IMG/VR virus record: IMGVR_UViG_3300020162_001043
Coordinates: 1-24,107 of that record
DNA length: 24,107 nt
Strand: one strand, 5' to 3'
Source of the DNA: a virus
The notes under the pieces are model-generated. The model made no database searches. It saw nothing but the letters and a program-made list of their open reading frames with translations, and was not told the origin of the DNA. Made by a program: the position numbers and the translations under genes. Of the stretch, positions 1-7,068 are shown piece after piece (position 1 is the stretch's first letter; each line of letters begins with the position of its first letter).

Positions 1-285
1 ACCGGTAAAGCTAACAGTAGATGCAAAATTAAGAATATCATTGCGGAGAGTATCAATATTGCCGTGTAGACTGCCATTGATAAGAATATAATCAGCACCA
101 AGCTGATCAAGCATAGCGCGAGCCACAGTGGTTTTACCAACACCAGCACGACCAGTAAGCAAAAGATTAGGAACAGTATCATCATTAACAAATTGTTGGA
201 ATACCGTCTTAAGATGATGAGGAAGAATTGTATCCGCAATTGTATGTGGGCGGTATTTCTCCACCCAAAGAAAATCTTCTCTCAT
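1..285 (-). CDS. 44: Clamp loader large subunit gp44 (3' end outside window)
   Basis: The first 95 codons of the T4 gp44-type AAA+ ATPase, which with gp62 loads the gp45 sliding clamp onto primer-template DNA. The ATG is at 285-283 and the frame is open to base 1, so the rest lies outside the window. The N terminus has the gp44 pattern (EKYRP near residues 9-13, an ILP motif at 20-22) and a Walker A loop GRAGVGKTT at about 45-53. NGS at 70-72 and NFAS further on also match T4 gp44. It starts five bases after the gp45 stop, as in the T4 45-44-62 cluster. No clear Shine-Dalgarno precedes it, so translation may be coupled to gp45. Identification is firm. Confidence 0.93.
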   Translation of the reverse strand, partial: MREDFLWVEKYRPHTIADTILPHHLKTVFQQFVNDDTVPNLLLTGRAGVGKTTVARAMLDQLGADYILINGSLHGNIDTLRNDILNFASTVSFTG

Positions 286-290
286 ATAGT

Positions 291-953
291 TTAATTACTG
301 AAGGTTGAATGATTTGAATCCGCCATTATCCAATATTCTACATCGCTTCCTTTAAAGTGTGAGATATTCTTTGATGAAATCTCTACATCATAGTCACCAG
401 GCAAGATCTTAATGTTTTCTGCTTTGAAAGCAAACTTGAATGTGTGATTGCTCATACCAACATCAATCTTAAAAGTGTCGCTGGTTGGGTCTGATGGTTT
501 GCCAACACCAATTGTTACATTCTCTCCATCCCCTTCAACAATAATATGTGTTGACTGCAATGCACCTAAAGCTCTCATTGCTGATTGCAAGTTTTCTGCT
601 GTCAGCTTGAAAGCAATCTCCGGCTCTGATACATTTGGTGTCTTCGAAGGAGGAGCAACAATCAGTTCAGGATCAGCAAATGTATATGCTACTTTTTGAC
701 GTCCCTGACTAATCAATACCTTTGTATCATCATATTCAATTTCAGGCTCATTGAATAATGATAGTACTCCGAGAAATCGTGACAAATCGAAGATGGCAAA
801 CTCTTTAGGAAAGCTCTCTCCGATTGTTGTTCTTGCTAAAATGTTTCTCTGTGGCCCGATAGTAGTTTGTACGCTACCTTCGCGAAACAGCATCGATGGA
901 TTAATCATAGCAAAGTTTTTCAGTATCTGCATCGTGCGGTTTTCAAGTTTCAT
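291..953 (-). CDS. 45: DNA polymerase sliding clamp gp45
   Basis: A 220-residue protein close in length to T4 gp45 (228). The start (MKLENRT, then LKNFAMIN) and the FLGVLSL motif near residue 60 align with the T4 clamp (LKNFATIN, FLGILSL). In T4 the trimeric ring tethers the replicative polymerase to DNA. It is also the mobile activator of late transcription through gp55 and gp33. A good ribosome site (AAGGA) lies before the ATG, one base downstream of the preceding stop. In this window both the clamp and its late-transcription partner gp55 are present, so T4-style coupling of replication to late transcription is plausible. Identification is firm. Confidence 0.95.
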   Translation of the reverse strand: MKLENRTMQILKNFAMINPSMLFREGSVQTTIGPQRNILARTTIGESFPKEFAIFDLSRFLGVLSLFNEPEIEYDDTKVLISQGRQKVAYTFADPELIVAPPSKTPNVSEPEIAFKLTAENLQSAMRALGALQSTHIIVEGDGENVTIGVGKPSDPTSDTFKIDVGMSNHTFKFAFKAENIKILPGDYDVEISSKNISHFKGSDVEYWIMADSNHSTFSN

Positions 954-954
954 T

Positions 955-1809
955 TTACTTTTCCTTTTTTCTCAACATACCAGCATCAGCAGTTGCTGGT
1001 GCACCAATAGCAGCAAGATCTGCTAAGCTACCACCGAAGATATAACTACCAACGTGATTCATACTCATCCAAGGACACAACCAAACTTTCATATTAGCTT
1101 TGTCGACATTATAACAGAACATATAGTCCTCTGATAGATAGCGCTTGCTTACTGGATCAATGATACAATCGAAGTATGCGTGAATCTCTCGTGAACCATC
1201 GAACGCCTCTGTACGAACGTGGTCAGGTTTGTATGACAGCTCAGGGAACTTTTCTTTATACTTGTCAAATGTTTTACGACGAATCATCATAAAGCCAGTA
1301 CCCATTTCCATCACCTCAACAGGCTGTCCAATAGGAATCTCTTTCATCCCACCTTTAGGATTAAAAACATAGTCGCCGACAAACTTTTCCAGCTTACCAG
1401 GATCTTCGTCAGCAAATCCTTTATCAACAGCAATTTTAATCTTTTCCCAGCTAATACACTTCTTAGGATATGGACCACCAATAACATCATAATCACTTTC
1501 CTCTGTCTGCAAGGCAAGTAAAGCAATAACGTCTTGAGGATTGAAACCAATGTCACTATCGATAAACATTAGGTGTGTCGCATCGCTGCGTAGAAACTCG
1601 TCTACGCAATAGTTACGTGCACGTGTGATCAATGATTCGTTAAACAAGTAATACAATTGCAACGGGATCTGATACTTGGCGCAGATTGCAGCAAGGTCAG
1701 CAACAGAGCGAGCGTACATACCTGCGCACTGGCCACCATACATTGGAGTAGCGAGGAACAGCTTCTTTGTCTGCAACTCGGATATGGGTACTTTAATTTC
1801 AAAAGTCAT
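955..1809 (-). CDS. Glycosyltransferase-like protein (GT-A fold)
   Basis: A 284-residue protein from the chosen ATG at 1809. A longer frame opens at 1881, but it would overlap the preceding gene by about 70 bases. The 1809 start sits one base after that gene's stop. Visible features: LFLATPMYGG near residues 17-26, RARNYCVDEFL at about 63-73, and FIDSDIGF at 82-89. The last is a DxD metal/nucleotide-sugar motif typical of GT-A glycosyltransferases. A later MGTGFMMIRR segment is also common in this type. Similar genes are frequent in marine T4-like phages. Donor and acceptor are unknown: LPS or O-antigen sugars, a virion protein, or modified DNA are all possible. The family call is moderately sure, the substrate is not. 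Confidence 0.7.
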   Translation of the reverse strand: MTFEIKVPISELQTKKLFLATPMYGGQCAGMYARSVADLAAICAKYQIPLQLYYLFNESLITRARNYCVDEFLRSDATHLMFIDSDIGFNPQDVIALLALQTEESDYDVIGGPYPKKCISWEKIKIAVDKGFADEDPGKLEKFVGDYVFNPKGGMKEIPIGQPVEVMEMGTGFMMIRRKTFDKYKEKFPELSYKPDHVRTEAFDGSREIHAYFDCIIDPVSKRYLSEDYMFCYNVDKANMKVWLCPWMSMNHVGSYIFGGSLADLAAIGAPATADAGMLRKKEK

Positions 1810-1810
1810 A

Positions 1811-2443
1811 TTAGTCTTTCTTTTTTGTTGTGCCAAATGGTCGGCCGGGTTTACGTTTTTCTGGTTCTGGTGGCTTCTCAACAGCCAATTCCTCTGATAT
1901 AGGAATACCTAGCTGCTTAAGAGCTTGCTGTTGGGCATATGCTTCTTGTTGGTATTTCAAATCGTGCTGTTTGTTTTTCCCATACGATCCATCGTAGCTA
2001 TGCAATGCTTCAGCATTGAACGATAGGTACTGACCAATCCGGGTACCTCTTTGAATACGCATCGGTCCACACGTAACGTGCATTACACCAGCCATCACAC
2101 CGTCATATCCTGTATCATATAGACCAGATGTGAGGAATACACCGTTACGGTTGAGAGTAGACCGTGTAATGACCCAACCAGCCTCACCCTCTCCGACTAC
2201 AATCATGTTCTCCATAACGACCTCATAGTGGCCTTCAGGAAGATTGAAGTATCCCAATGGATCAGGTTTCATTTCATAAGATCCACGATGGACCTTTTCT
2301 TTCTCGTCAATCTTGAATGTAGATTGAGACATCTTAAATACTTTACCTAATCTTAAATCAACTGCATTAGGTTGCACATCACCTTCTTTAACATTCGTCA
2401 GAGATGAACGACTATTAGGTCCCATAATATGTTTCATTGCCAC
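1811..2443 (-). CDS. dUTPase/dCTP-deaminase superfamily protein with AT-hook-like tail
   Basis: A 210-residue nucleotide-pool enzyme of the dUTPase/dCTP deaminase fold. NAVDLRLG (26-33) matches the first conserved motif. ITRSTLNRNG (92-101) matches the phosphate-binding segment. GLYDTGYDG (107-115) matches the motif holding the catalytic Asp (D110). The Glu that follows about ten residues after this Asp in classical dCTP deaminases aligns with a hydrophobic residue here (about V120), which argues for dUTP (or dCTP) pyrophosphatase activity. The tail after about residue 185 is Pro/Lys-rich and contains KRKPGRPFG (196-204), an AT-hook-like minor-groove-binding motif. It overlaps the end of the dNMP kinase gene, so it belongs with DNA precursor metabolism. 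Confidence 0.8.
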   Translation of the reverse strand: MAMKHIMGPNSRSSLTNVKEGDVQPNAVDLRLGKVFKMSQSTFKIDEKEKVHRGSYEMKPDPLGYFNLPEGHYEVVMENMIVVGEGEAGWVITRSTLNRNGVFLTSGLYDTGYDGVMAGVMHVTCGPMRIQRGTRIGQYLSFNAEALHSYDGSYGKNKQHDLKYQQEAYAQQQALKQLGIPISEELAVEKPPEPEKRKPGRPFGTTKKKD

Positions 2444-3006
2444 TCCTTCATTATACTATCCATAACATATCTAACTCTTTGCTTTAGATAATCCATATCA
2501 CCATCATTCATAAGCACCTTATCAACTAAGTGATCATCAAAAGCTCTTTCTGTAATATGACCATCATACTGGTATTGAGGTCTGATTATTTTAATGATCT
2601 TTGCACCAAGGCCTTTGAGTACACTATATTCATTATCAAAACGTAGATCCGTTACAACCCACAAATCAGAAGGTAGGTGTCTGATCTCATTGACAACATA
2701 ATTAGTGAACTGCTTCTCATCATATCGACGCATCAACATACCAATTTCACGAACTATATGTCTTCCCGCAACAACACGAGAAACAGACTCATCAATATTG
2801 AAGTAAGATGATGTCCGTTTAAAAGCATCATACTGATCATTGTCTGTCGAGTCCAAATCAAAGATATGCTGTACTTCCTTTTTAATAGGATCAGCAAATG
2901 CAATCGTATGTACGTTGTACTTGAAATACATTTCTTTAATCAACTGACCAACAGTATCCTTACCGGATCCCTTTGGTCCAGTAAGAGCAATAATCTTTAA
3001 ACTCAT
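2434..3006 (-). CDS. 1: Deoxynucleoside monophosphate kinase (T4 gp1-like)
   Basis: A 190-residue P-loop kinase. The Walker A loop GPKGSGKDT at residues 10-18, FADPIK near 37-42 and VVTDLRFDNE near 116-125 are characteristic of phage dNMP kinases like T4 gp1. These phosphorylate dNMPs (dTMP, dGMP and 5-hydroxymethyl-dCMP in T4) to diphosphates for the phage dNTP pool. The ATG overlaps the stop of the upstream DpdA-like gene by four bases (ATGA), and its end overlaps the dUTPase-like gene, so the three are probably cotranslated. Length agrees with the family (T4 gp1 is about 240 residues, others shorter). Substrate range cannot be read from the sequence. Confidence 0.85.
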   Translation of the reverse strand: MSLKIIALTGPKGSGKDTVGQLIKEMYFKYNVHTIAFADPIKKEVQHIFDLDSTDNDQYDAFKRTSSYFNIDESVSRVVAGRHIVREIGMLMRRYDEKQFTNYVVNEIRHLPSDLWVVTDLRFDNEYSVLKGLGAKIIKIIRPQYQYDGHITERAFDDHLVDKVLMNDGDMDYLKQRVRYVMDSIMKEWQ

Positions 3007-3854
3007 TTCTTCCTACTTAGAGCATCGATATAGTTAATGTTGCTAAACACATTGGCTATATTATGCGGCTGCAAGTGAGAAAAGTCAACTTCTTTTTCAA
3101 ATTTACCATTCATCAAACCAGTAGGCGAGTCATCAAACAATACATCGTTGATACCAGCCCATACTGCAGCACTCGAATCCCATGAGAAGATATACCTGTG
3201 GTATTCACGTAACAGGTCAATCTCTTTAGGACCATCAACCATTCCCAAGCAATGAAAACGCTTATCAGCCAAAGGACCAAGTAGGTTACGTTTTTCGAGC
3301 TCTCTAAAGATATTCAAACGAGACAGATAACGTTGCATCTTGTATGCATCACTACGCTTGCCACCTTCAAATGTTGACTCGTCAACACCGCATGCAATAG
3401 GTGCACCAAGAATTGATAACCCAATTATATCAATCGATTCGTGATTCAATCCCCACTCAATGCAATTGATATAGTCACTCATATCACCAAGATTACTTTG
3501 CGGAACAAAGAATGTATCAAACCCTGCAGCTTTAAATTCAGGAATCAACCTCTTAGCTGCATCTGTTGTACGTTGAGAGTGTTGCTTGGGATAGTCAGAT
3601 AGAACAATACAATCTGCCTTACATGCAGTGCCCATCTCAATCAGCTTATCCGATTCATACATATCGCGACCGAGCTTAAACATCTCAAAAGCACTGTTGT
3701 CCATAATCTTATACTTACCGTCATCAAGATTAGCATAGTATTCACAGTACTCTGGATCTTCTTCAACAAGATGAGCCAACAGCAAGTGAGCACCATTCGT
3801 ATTGGTATATCTTTGTAGATAGGGTGTGGGGGAGATATGACAAAAATTAAGCAT
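3003..3854 (-). CDS. dpdA: DpdA-like DNA guanine transglycosylase (TGT superfamily)
   Basis: A 283-residue protein resembling phage DpdA, the tRNA-guanine-transglycosylase relative that swaps guanine in DNA for a 7-deazaguanine. Seen: MDNSAFE at about 51-57, where TGTs have the general-base Asp (DSGGFQ-like). Then ADCIVLSDYP (80-89), FVPQSN (116-121), IGLSILGAP (144-152) and GMVDGPKEI (204-212). Last comes FSWDSSAAVWAG (223-234), whose Asp226 is in the position of the TGT nucleophile. I chose the ATG at 3854 because GGAGA lies eight bases upstream. A frame opening at 3878 has no such site. The gene overlaps the stop of the upstream gene by eight bases. Its position near folE, queD and queE supports the call. 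Motif alignment is by eye. Confidence 0.72.
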   Translation of the reverse strand: MLNFCHISPTPYLQRYTNTNGAHLLLAHLVEEDPEYCEYYANLDDGKYKIMDNSAFEMFKLGRDMYESDKLIEMGTACKADCIVLSDYPKQHSQRTTDAAKRLIPEFKAAGFDTFFVPQSNLGDMSDYINCIEWGLNHESIDIIGLSILGAPIACGVDESTFEGGKRSDAYKMQRYLSRLNIFRELEKRNLLGPLADKRFHCLGMVDGPKEIDLLREYHRYIFSWDSSAAVWAGINDVLFDDSPTGLMNGKFEKEVDFSHLQPHNIANVFSNINYIDALSRKK

Positions 3855-4257
3855 TATAAATTCTCCAACTAATTTCATCTTTCATAGGGAAGTACATACG
3901 ACATCCATTCTCACCGTCTTCGGATACTTCAATCACATAATCGCGGCCAGGCCACTTTTCAATTACTTTACTGTAAAGATCCTTTGACATCATTTCACAC
4001 GACTTATAGTCCAAAGAAAGTGTGCCATCTTTATACCAGCTCTCAAGCCAACGTTTGAACTGAATAAACTCAACATCCCTGTCATCATGAAACACTTCCA
4101 TCTCTACACGAAAATGGAAAATATGCCTGTGTGGTGTCCCGAGGAAGCTGACATCTAACCAGTCACCCGTGGCAAGCGTTGGATCAGTAGCAGCTGCAGG
4201 GTACCTGTGAATACCTTCTTTCTGAAACGTCACCCAAATAAAACTTTTACTTTCCAT
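3847..4257 (-). CDS. Conserved small protein, possible T-fold (PTPS/QueD-like)
   Basis: 136 residues, not confidently recognised. The layout resembles the T-fold of 6-pyruvoyl/6-carboxytetrahydropterin synthases: HRHIFHFRVEMEV (43-55) followed by an acidic DRDVEF and a helix (FKRWLESWY). Next comes a second helix (MMSKDLYSKVIEKW), and then VIEVSEDGENGC near 108-119. The last segment parallels the V-x-V-x-E...GC...Y ending of E. coli QueD. It sits between the oxygenase-like gene and dpdA in the deazaguanine cluster, with a good ribosome site (GGGAG). If the fold is right, it could be a tailoring enzyme for the deazaguanine base rather than a second QueD, since the catalytic Cys-x-x-x-His pattern is absent. 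Function unproven. Confidence 0.75.
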   Translation of the reverse strand: MESKSFIWVTFQKEGIHRYPAAATDPTLATGDWLDVSFLGTPHRHIFHFRVEMEVFHDDRDVEFIQFKRWLESWYKDGTLSLDYKSCEMMSKDLYSKVIEKWPGRDYVIEVSEDGENGCRMYFPMKDEISWRIYNA

Positions 4258-4804
4258 TAAATAGCTCCCAATGATTTGAAGTAAACCTGAACGAGGCGGT
4301 TATCCTAACTCTATCTGTCTCGTTCACAACCGCATGTAGTATATCATATCTGACAGCGGTTGGCAAGTTAATTTTAATTCTATGTGTTTCCACAACATCG
4401 CTGTACTTGTACTTTTTGTATGGGCAACCATTAGGTAATTTTAAAATCTCAGGTGTGGCATCATTCTTTTCCTCAAAGAATGCTGTAAATGTTTCTTCGC
4501 AGTTGAATACAGGCCAGTTGATTGCAATCTTTTGATCTGGATTAGGCATTACGTCAGTATGAGGAAAGTTGGGAGCAACACTTACTGGCAACGCCCTTAT
4601 AACAGCCATTGAATAGAAGTCTATCAAGTTATGACGAACGAATAAATCCTTCAGGCTAGGTATTGCTTCATACACACGTGCAGCACTTATCGGATTAAAG
4701 AATGTACCCCTTTCAATAAGCCCTGTCGATTTAATAAACCGTTGAAGTTCTTTTGTATAAACATCCCACGGCTCATCCCAATCTAAATGATTGAATGGTT
4801 TCAT
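4247..4804 (-). CDS. Putative 2OG-Fe(II) oxygenase-like protein
   Basis: 185 residues, no confident family assignment. The pattern fits a double-stranded beta-helix oxygenase. FPHTDVMP at about 80-87 gives an H82-x-D84 metal pair. LHAVVNE near 156-162 gives a distal His157. Arg165 or Arg167 before the final strands (RITASFRF) would bind 2-oxoglutarate. The spacing of about 73 residues between HxD and the distal His is normal for the family. The start overlaps the folE stop by four bases (ATGA), and the end overlaps the next gene by about ten. It could hydroxylate a base, an amino acid or a pterin. Its place between folE and dpdA makes a role in DNA-base modification worth considering, but this is inference. 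Confidence 0.72.
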   Translation of the reverse strand: MKPFNHLDWDEPWDVYTKELQRFIKSTGLIERGTFFNPISAARVYEAIPSLKDLFVRHNLIDFYSMAVIRALPVSVAPNFPHTDVMPNPDQKIAINWPVFNCEETFTAFFEEKNDATPEILKLPNGCPYKKYKYSDVVETHRIKINLPTAVRYDILHAVVNETDRVRITASFRFTSNHWELFNGK

Positions 4805-5475
4805 TTCATACGCGCCGAGTTTAAGAACTCGCGACGCAGCTCAGAGTCGATAGTCGCAAATGCACCACGCGTAGCCAATGTCATTGTAGATGATGTAACG
4901 TCTTGGATTCCTCGCGATTTAACACAATAGTGGACTCCTTCGATGTATACAGCAACATCCTCAGAGCCAGTAATAAACATAATTGTTTCTGCAATCTGCT
5001 CAGTCAAACGTTCTTGCACTTGAGGACGCTTAGAGAAGAATTGAACAATACGATTCAACTTAGACAAACCAAGAATGGTCTTCTTGGGAATATATGCAAC
5101 AGTAGCTCTACCATCAATCACCACAAAGTGGTGCTCACAATTAGACTGAACATTAATGTTACGCTCAAGAACAAAACTGTTGTTCTCTCCCATCTTGTTT
5201 TCAATTTTTGTGCACTTAGGAAAATTATCATAGTTTAAACCAAGAAAGATTTCACGGGTGTACATTTTAGCAACACGGTTGGGGGTGTCTATCAACGAGT
5301 CATCGGTAAGATCCAATCCTAACTCTTCCATAATTGCAGTGAAGTGCTTTGCAATATTTTTAATCTTTTTTTCTTCTTTTGCCTGCACTTGCTCATAGTT
5401 CATAGGTGTCTCAAGTCCTACACTAACCAAATGCTCATGTACCTGTTGTCCTAGTGCTGCGTCTGTTTTTTCCAT
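4801..5475 (-). CDS. folE: GTP cyclohydrolase I
   Basis: 224 residues, normal length for FolE. It converts GTP to 7,8-dihydroneopterin triphosphate, the first step of both folate and 7-deazaguanine synthesis. The zinc and active-site residues are intact: Cys113 and His116 in CEHHF (113-117), and Cys184 in HYCVKSRGIQD (182-192). The core signature GLSKLNRIVQFFSKRPQVQE (136-155) is also present. The first 35 residues are a non-conserved extension. A GAGG ribosome site precedes the ATG. Together with QueD, QueE and the DpdA-like protein in the same block, the enzyme probably feeds deazaguanine rather than folate synthesis, although a role in pterin supply for nucleotide synthesis cannot be excluded. 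Confidence 0.95.
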   Translation of the reverse strand: MEKTDAALGQQVHEHLVSVGLETPMNYEQVQAKEEKKIKNIAKHFTAIMEELGLDLTDDSLIDTPNRVAKMYTREIFLGLNYDNFPKCTKIENKMGENNSFVLERNINVQSNCEHHFVVIDGRATVAYIPKKTILGLSKLNRIVQFFSKRPQVQERLTEQIAETIMFITGSEDVAVYIEGVHYCVKSRGIQDVTSSTMTLATRGAFATIDSELRREFLNSARMK

Positions 5476-5487
5476 TTTGATCCTCGT

Positions 5488-6072
5488 TTAAAAATGTAAG
5501 CCTGGATAGGCATTTACGATTTGTGATTTGTGTATCATTTCGTTAATGAAATGTCTAACCTTATCTCTGTGCTTATAGCTTGAAAATGATTTATATCGTC
5601 CTTCGCGATAATACACACTTTCTTCATAGAAGTCAATTTCTTTATTGAATTTTTTACAATAATTGAACATACAAACAGCTTGATAGACATGCGTCTTAAT
5701 ATAGATACAAAGTATATCAAAGGGGGTATCCATTTGTATCAAAAGATTAGCAAAAGAAAGTAACCATTGTTTTTGATTTTTTCTTGCTACGAAGTAATCT
5801 GCTTTCTCGTATATCCAATGTGAGTTAGTACCATTGACAAGGACTACAATATCCTTTGAATAAATTTTGTGCAGGTTATCAAAGAAACTATCCATAGTAA
5901 ACATTGGTTGGTTACCAAGTTCGTGTATGGTGTTTTTCCAATTATTACCTGCCAAGTTGAAAGGCTCAATATAAAGAGGCATCAACTCATTGATAAATGT
6001 TGCATTGTGTAGCCTTGCAATGTCTTGTGCAAATATTGTACCACCAGAGCGAGGGGTTGCACATACTATCAT
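5488..6072 (-). CDS. Sulfotransferase-like P-loop protein
   Basis: 194 residues. The N terminus has PRSGGT at 7-12, the loop that binds the 5'-phosphate of PAPS in sulfotransferases, directly after a short hydrophobic strand. The remainder is poorly conserved: no clear 3'-phosphate-binding motif could be assigned, and the protein is shorter than most sulfotransferases (250-350 residues). It may be a minimal or divergent member, or another P-loop transferase. The start overlaps the stop of the small upstream gene by four bases (ATGA). The APS-kinase-like fusion two genes upstream could make the PAPS donor, which suggests a sulfation function, but the acceptor is unknown. The composition is more AT-rich than that of its neighbours. 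Confidence 0.65.
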   Translation of the reverse strand: MIVCATPRSGGTIFAQDIARLHNATFINELMPLYIEPFNLAGNNWKNTIHELGNQPMFTMDSFFDNLHKIYSKDIVVLVNGTNSHWIYEKADYFVARKNQKQWLLSFANLLIQMDTPFDILCIYIKTHVYQAVCMFNYCKKFNKEIDFYEESVYYREGRYKSFSSYKHRDKVRHFINEMIHKSQIVNAYPGLHF

Positions 6073-6278
6073 TTTTTTGCGGGCTTCGGAGGAAAGTTAG
6101 GAAATGTGCCCCATGGCTGTCTCAATTCATCAGACACATCATCAGGCCCACCGATATCAACCCACATTTTAGATATAACTCTTGTGGAGTTACCGTTAAC
6201 AATAACATAACGAACCAAGTATTCTTCATAATCGTAGGTACCATCAGGTACCCACTTAAATTGCTGAAACGTTGTCAC
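6069..6278 (-). CDS. Small hypothetical protein
   Basis: 69 residues, not recognised. It starts with GTG at 6278, overlapping the stop of the upstream fusion gene by four bases (GTGA), and ends in a four-base overlap with the sulfotransferase-like gene. This tight fit on both sides is the main evidence that it is translated. The protein has a beta-rich, Tyr-rich N-terminal half (EEYLVRYVIVNG) and a Pro/Lys-rich tail (FPPKPAKK). No signal peptide or membrane segment is seen. It may act with one of its two neighbours; no function is proposed. Confidence 0.6.
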   Translation of the reverse strand: MTTFQQFKWVPDGTYDYEEYLVRYVIVNGNSTRVISKMWVDIGGPDDVSDELRQPWGTFPNFPPKPAKK

Positions 6279-7066
6279 TCTATGCCCAAATCTTTTCTAA
6301 TCTTTGTGGCACTAATATCAGTGACACTTTTATCAAAGCTTTCCTGTTCAATCTTGTACCCAACATCACGTCCATATGTAATATTAACAATGTTTGGAAC
6401 AACTTGAATAATGTACTGTCCCTGATAAAGAGGGTCAAGATCTCTCCTAATAAAGGCCTCGACCTTTGCAATCTCAAATGGATTGCTATTTTGCCATCCC
6501 TGACAATCACGAATTTGAATGACTACCTGACCAGTCTTTGCTATTGCTCTTTCAAACAACGCCCTATGACCCTCATGCCATGGCTGCCAACGACCGAGCA
6601 TTTGAACAGTTTCTTTTTGCCAGTTGAATGAGGGTCGTCTACGATTATCAATAAGATGATCGGAAATAAACATGGACCATTTTACAGAATCTTGTTCATT
6701 GATTCTGAAATCATACACCACGGGTTCAATGAACGCTTTGTTAGTATCAGCGTAGCGTCCTTCACGAATAGTATCAACCCAAATGATCCAATCAGCCTTG
6801 TAGATGTTTCGCATCTCAACTAATGGAGCAACGAAGTCAGCAATAACAAAATCGTAATGCTGAAACCTGTCAGCCATCTCACGCATTCGTTTTGCTTGCC
6901 TGATGCGCCCGGCCTCTGAGAAGTCCCAATCGTTGTATTCTTCTCGTACTTTATCAGCATTAAGCCAGCCGACTATCTTACCTGCTGACTCTAATTGTTT
7001 CTTTAAGTCCAATGCCAGAGTCGTTTTACCCGACCCTGGCAAACCCATGATAAGGATACGTTGCAT
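6275..7066 (-). CDS. APS-kinase-like / nucleotidyltransferase fusion
   Basis: 263 residues in two domains. Residues 1 to about 145 look like an adenylylsulfate kinase: Walker A GLPGSGKTT (8-16), LNADKVR (35-41, compare LDGDNVR in CysC), DFS..R (48-54), then IADFVAPLVEMR (75-86). Residues 155-263 look like an HxGH nucleotidyltransferase of the NadM/cytidylyltransferase type: GRWQPWHEGH (158-167), YGRDVGY (231-237) and ISATKIR (251-257). NadR-type enzymes join the same kinds of domain in the opposite order. PAPS synthases join an APS kinase to ATP sulfurylase, but the second domain here resembles NMN adenylyltransferase more. Substrates are therefore open: PAPS synthesis, NAD salvage, or activation of a phosphorylated small molecule. 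It lies two bases after the transporter gene. Confidence 0.8.
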   Translation of the reverse strand: MQRILIMGLPGSGKTTLALDLKKQLESAGKIVGWLNADKVREEYNDWDFSEAGRIRQAKRMREMADRFQHYDFVIADFVAPLVEMRNIYKADWIIWVDTIREGRYADTNKAFIEPVVYDFRINEQDSVKWSMFISDHLIDNRRRPSFNWQKETVQMLGRWQPWHEGHRALFERAIAKTGQVVIQIRDCQGWQNSNPFEIAKVEAFIRRDLDPLYQGQYIIQVVPNIVNITYGRDVGYKIEQESFDKSVTDISATKIRKDLGIE

Positions 7067-7068
7067 TG

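Noticed and set aside
1810-1881. Upstream extension of the glycosyltransferase-like gene
   Set aside because: It overlaps the tail of the dUTPase-like gene in another frame; the ATG at 1809 fits the one-base gap seen elsewhere.
1811-2443. Plain dCTP deaminase call
   Set aside because: The catalytic Glu position is not conserved, so a broader dUTPase/dCTP-deaminase superfamily name is used.
3855-3878. Longer start of the DpdA-like protein
   Set aside because: GGAGA is placed correctly for the ATG at 3854, while the upstream ATG has no ribosome site and lies deeper inside the preceding gene.
5997-6407. Plus-strand open frame of 136 codons
   Set aside because: It is antisense to three well-packed genes, has no recognisable domain, and no promoter or ribosome site stands out.
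6275-6620. ATP sulfurylase as identity of the C-terminal domain of the fusion
   Set aside because: The motifs (GRWQPWHEGH, ISATKIR) are those of NadM/cytidylyltransferase-type enzymes, and the domain is much shorter than ATP sulfurylase; kept only as a functional alternative.
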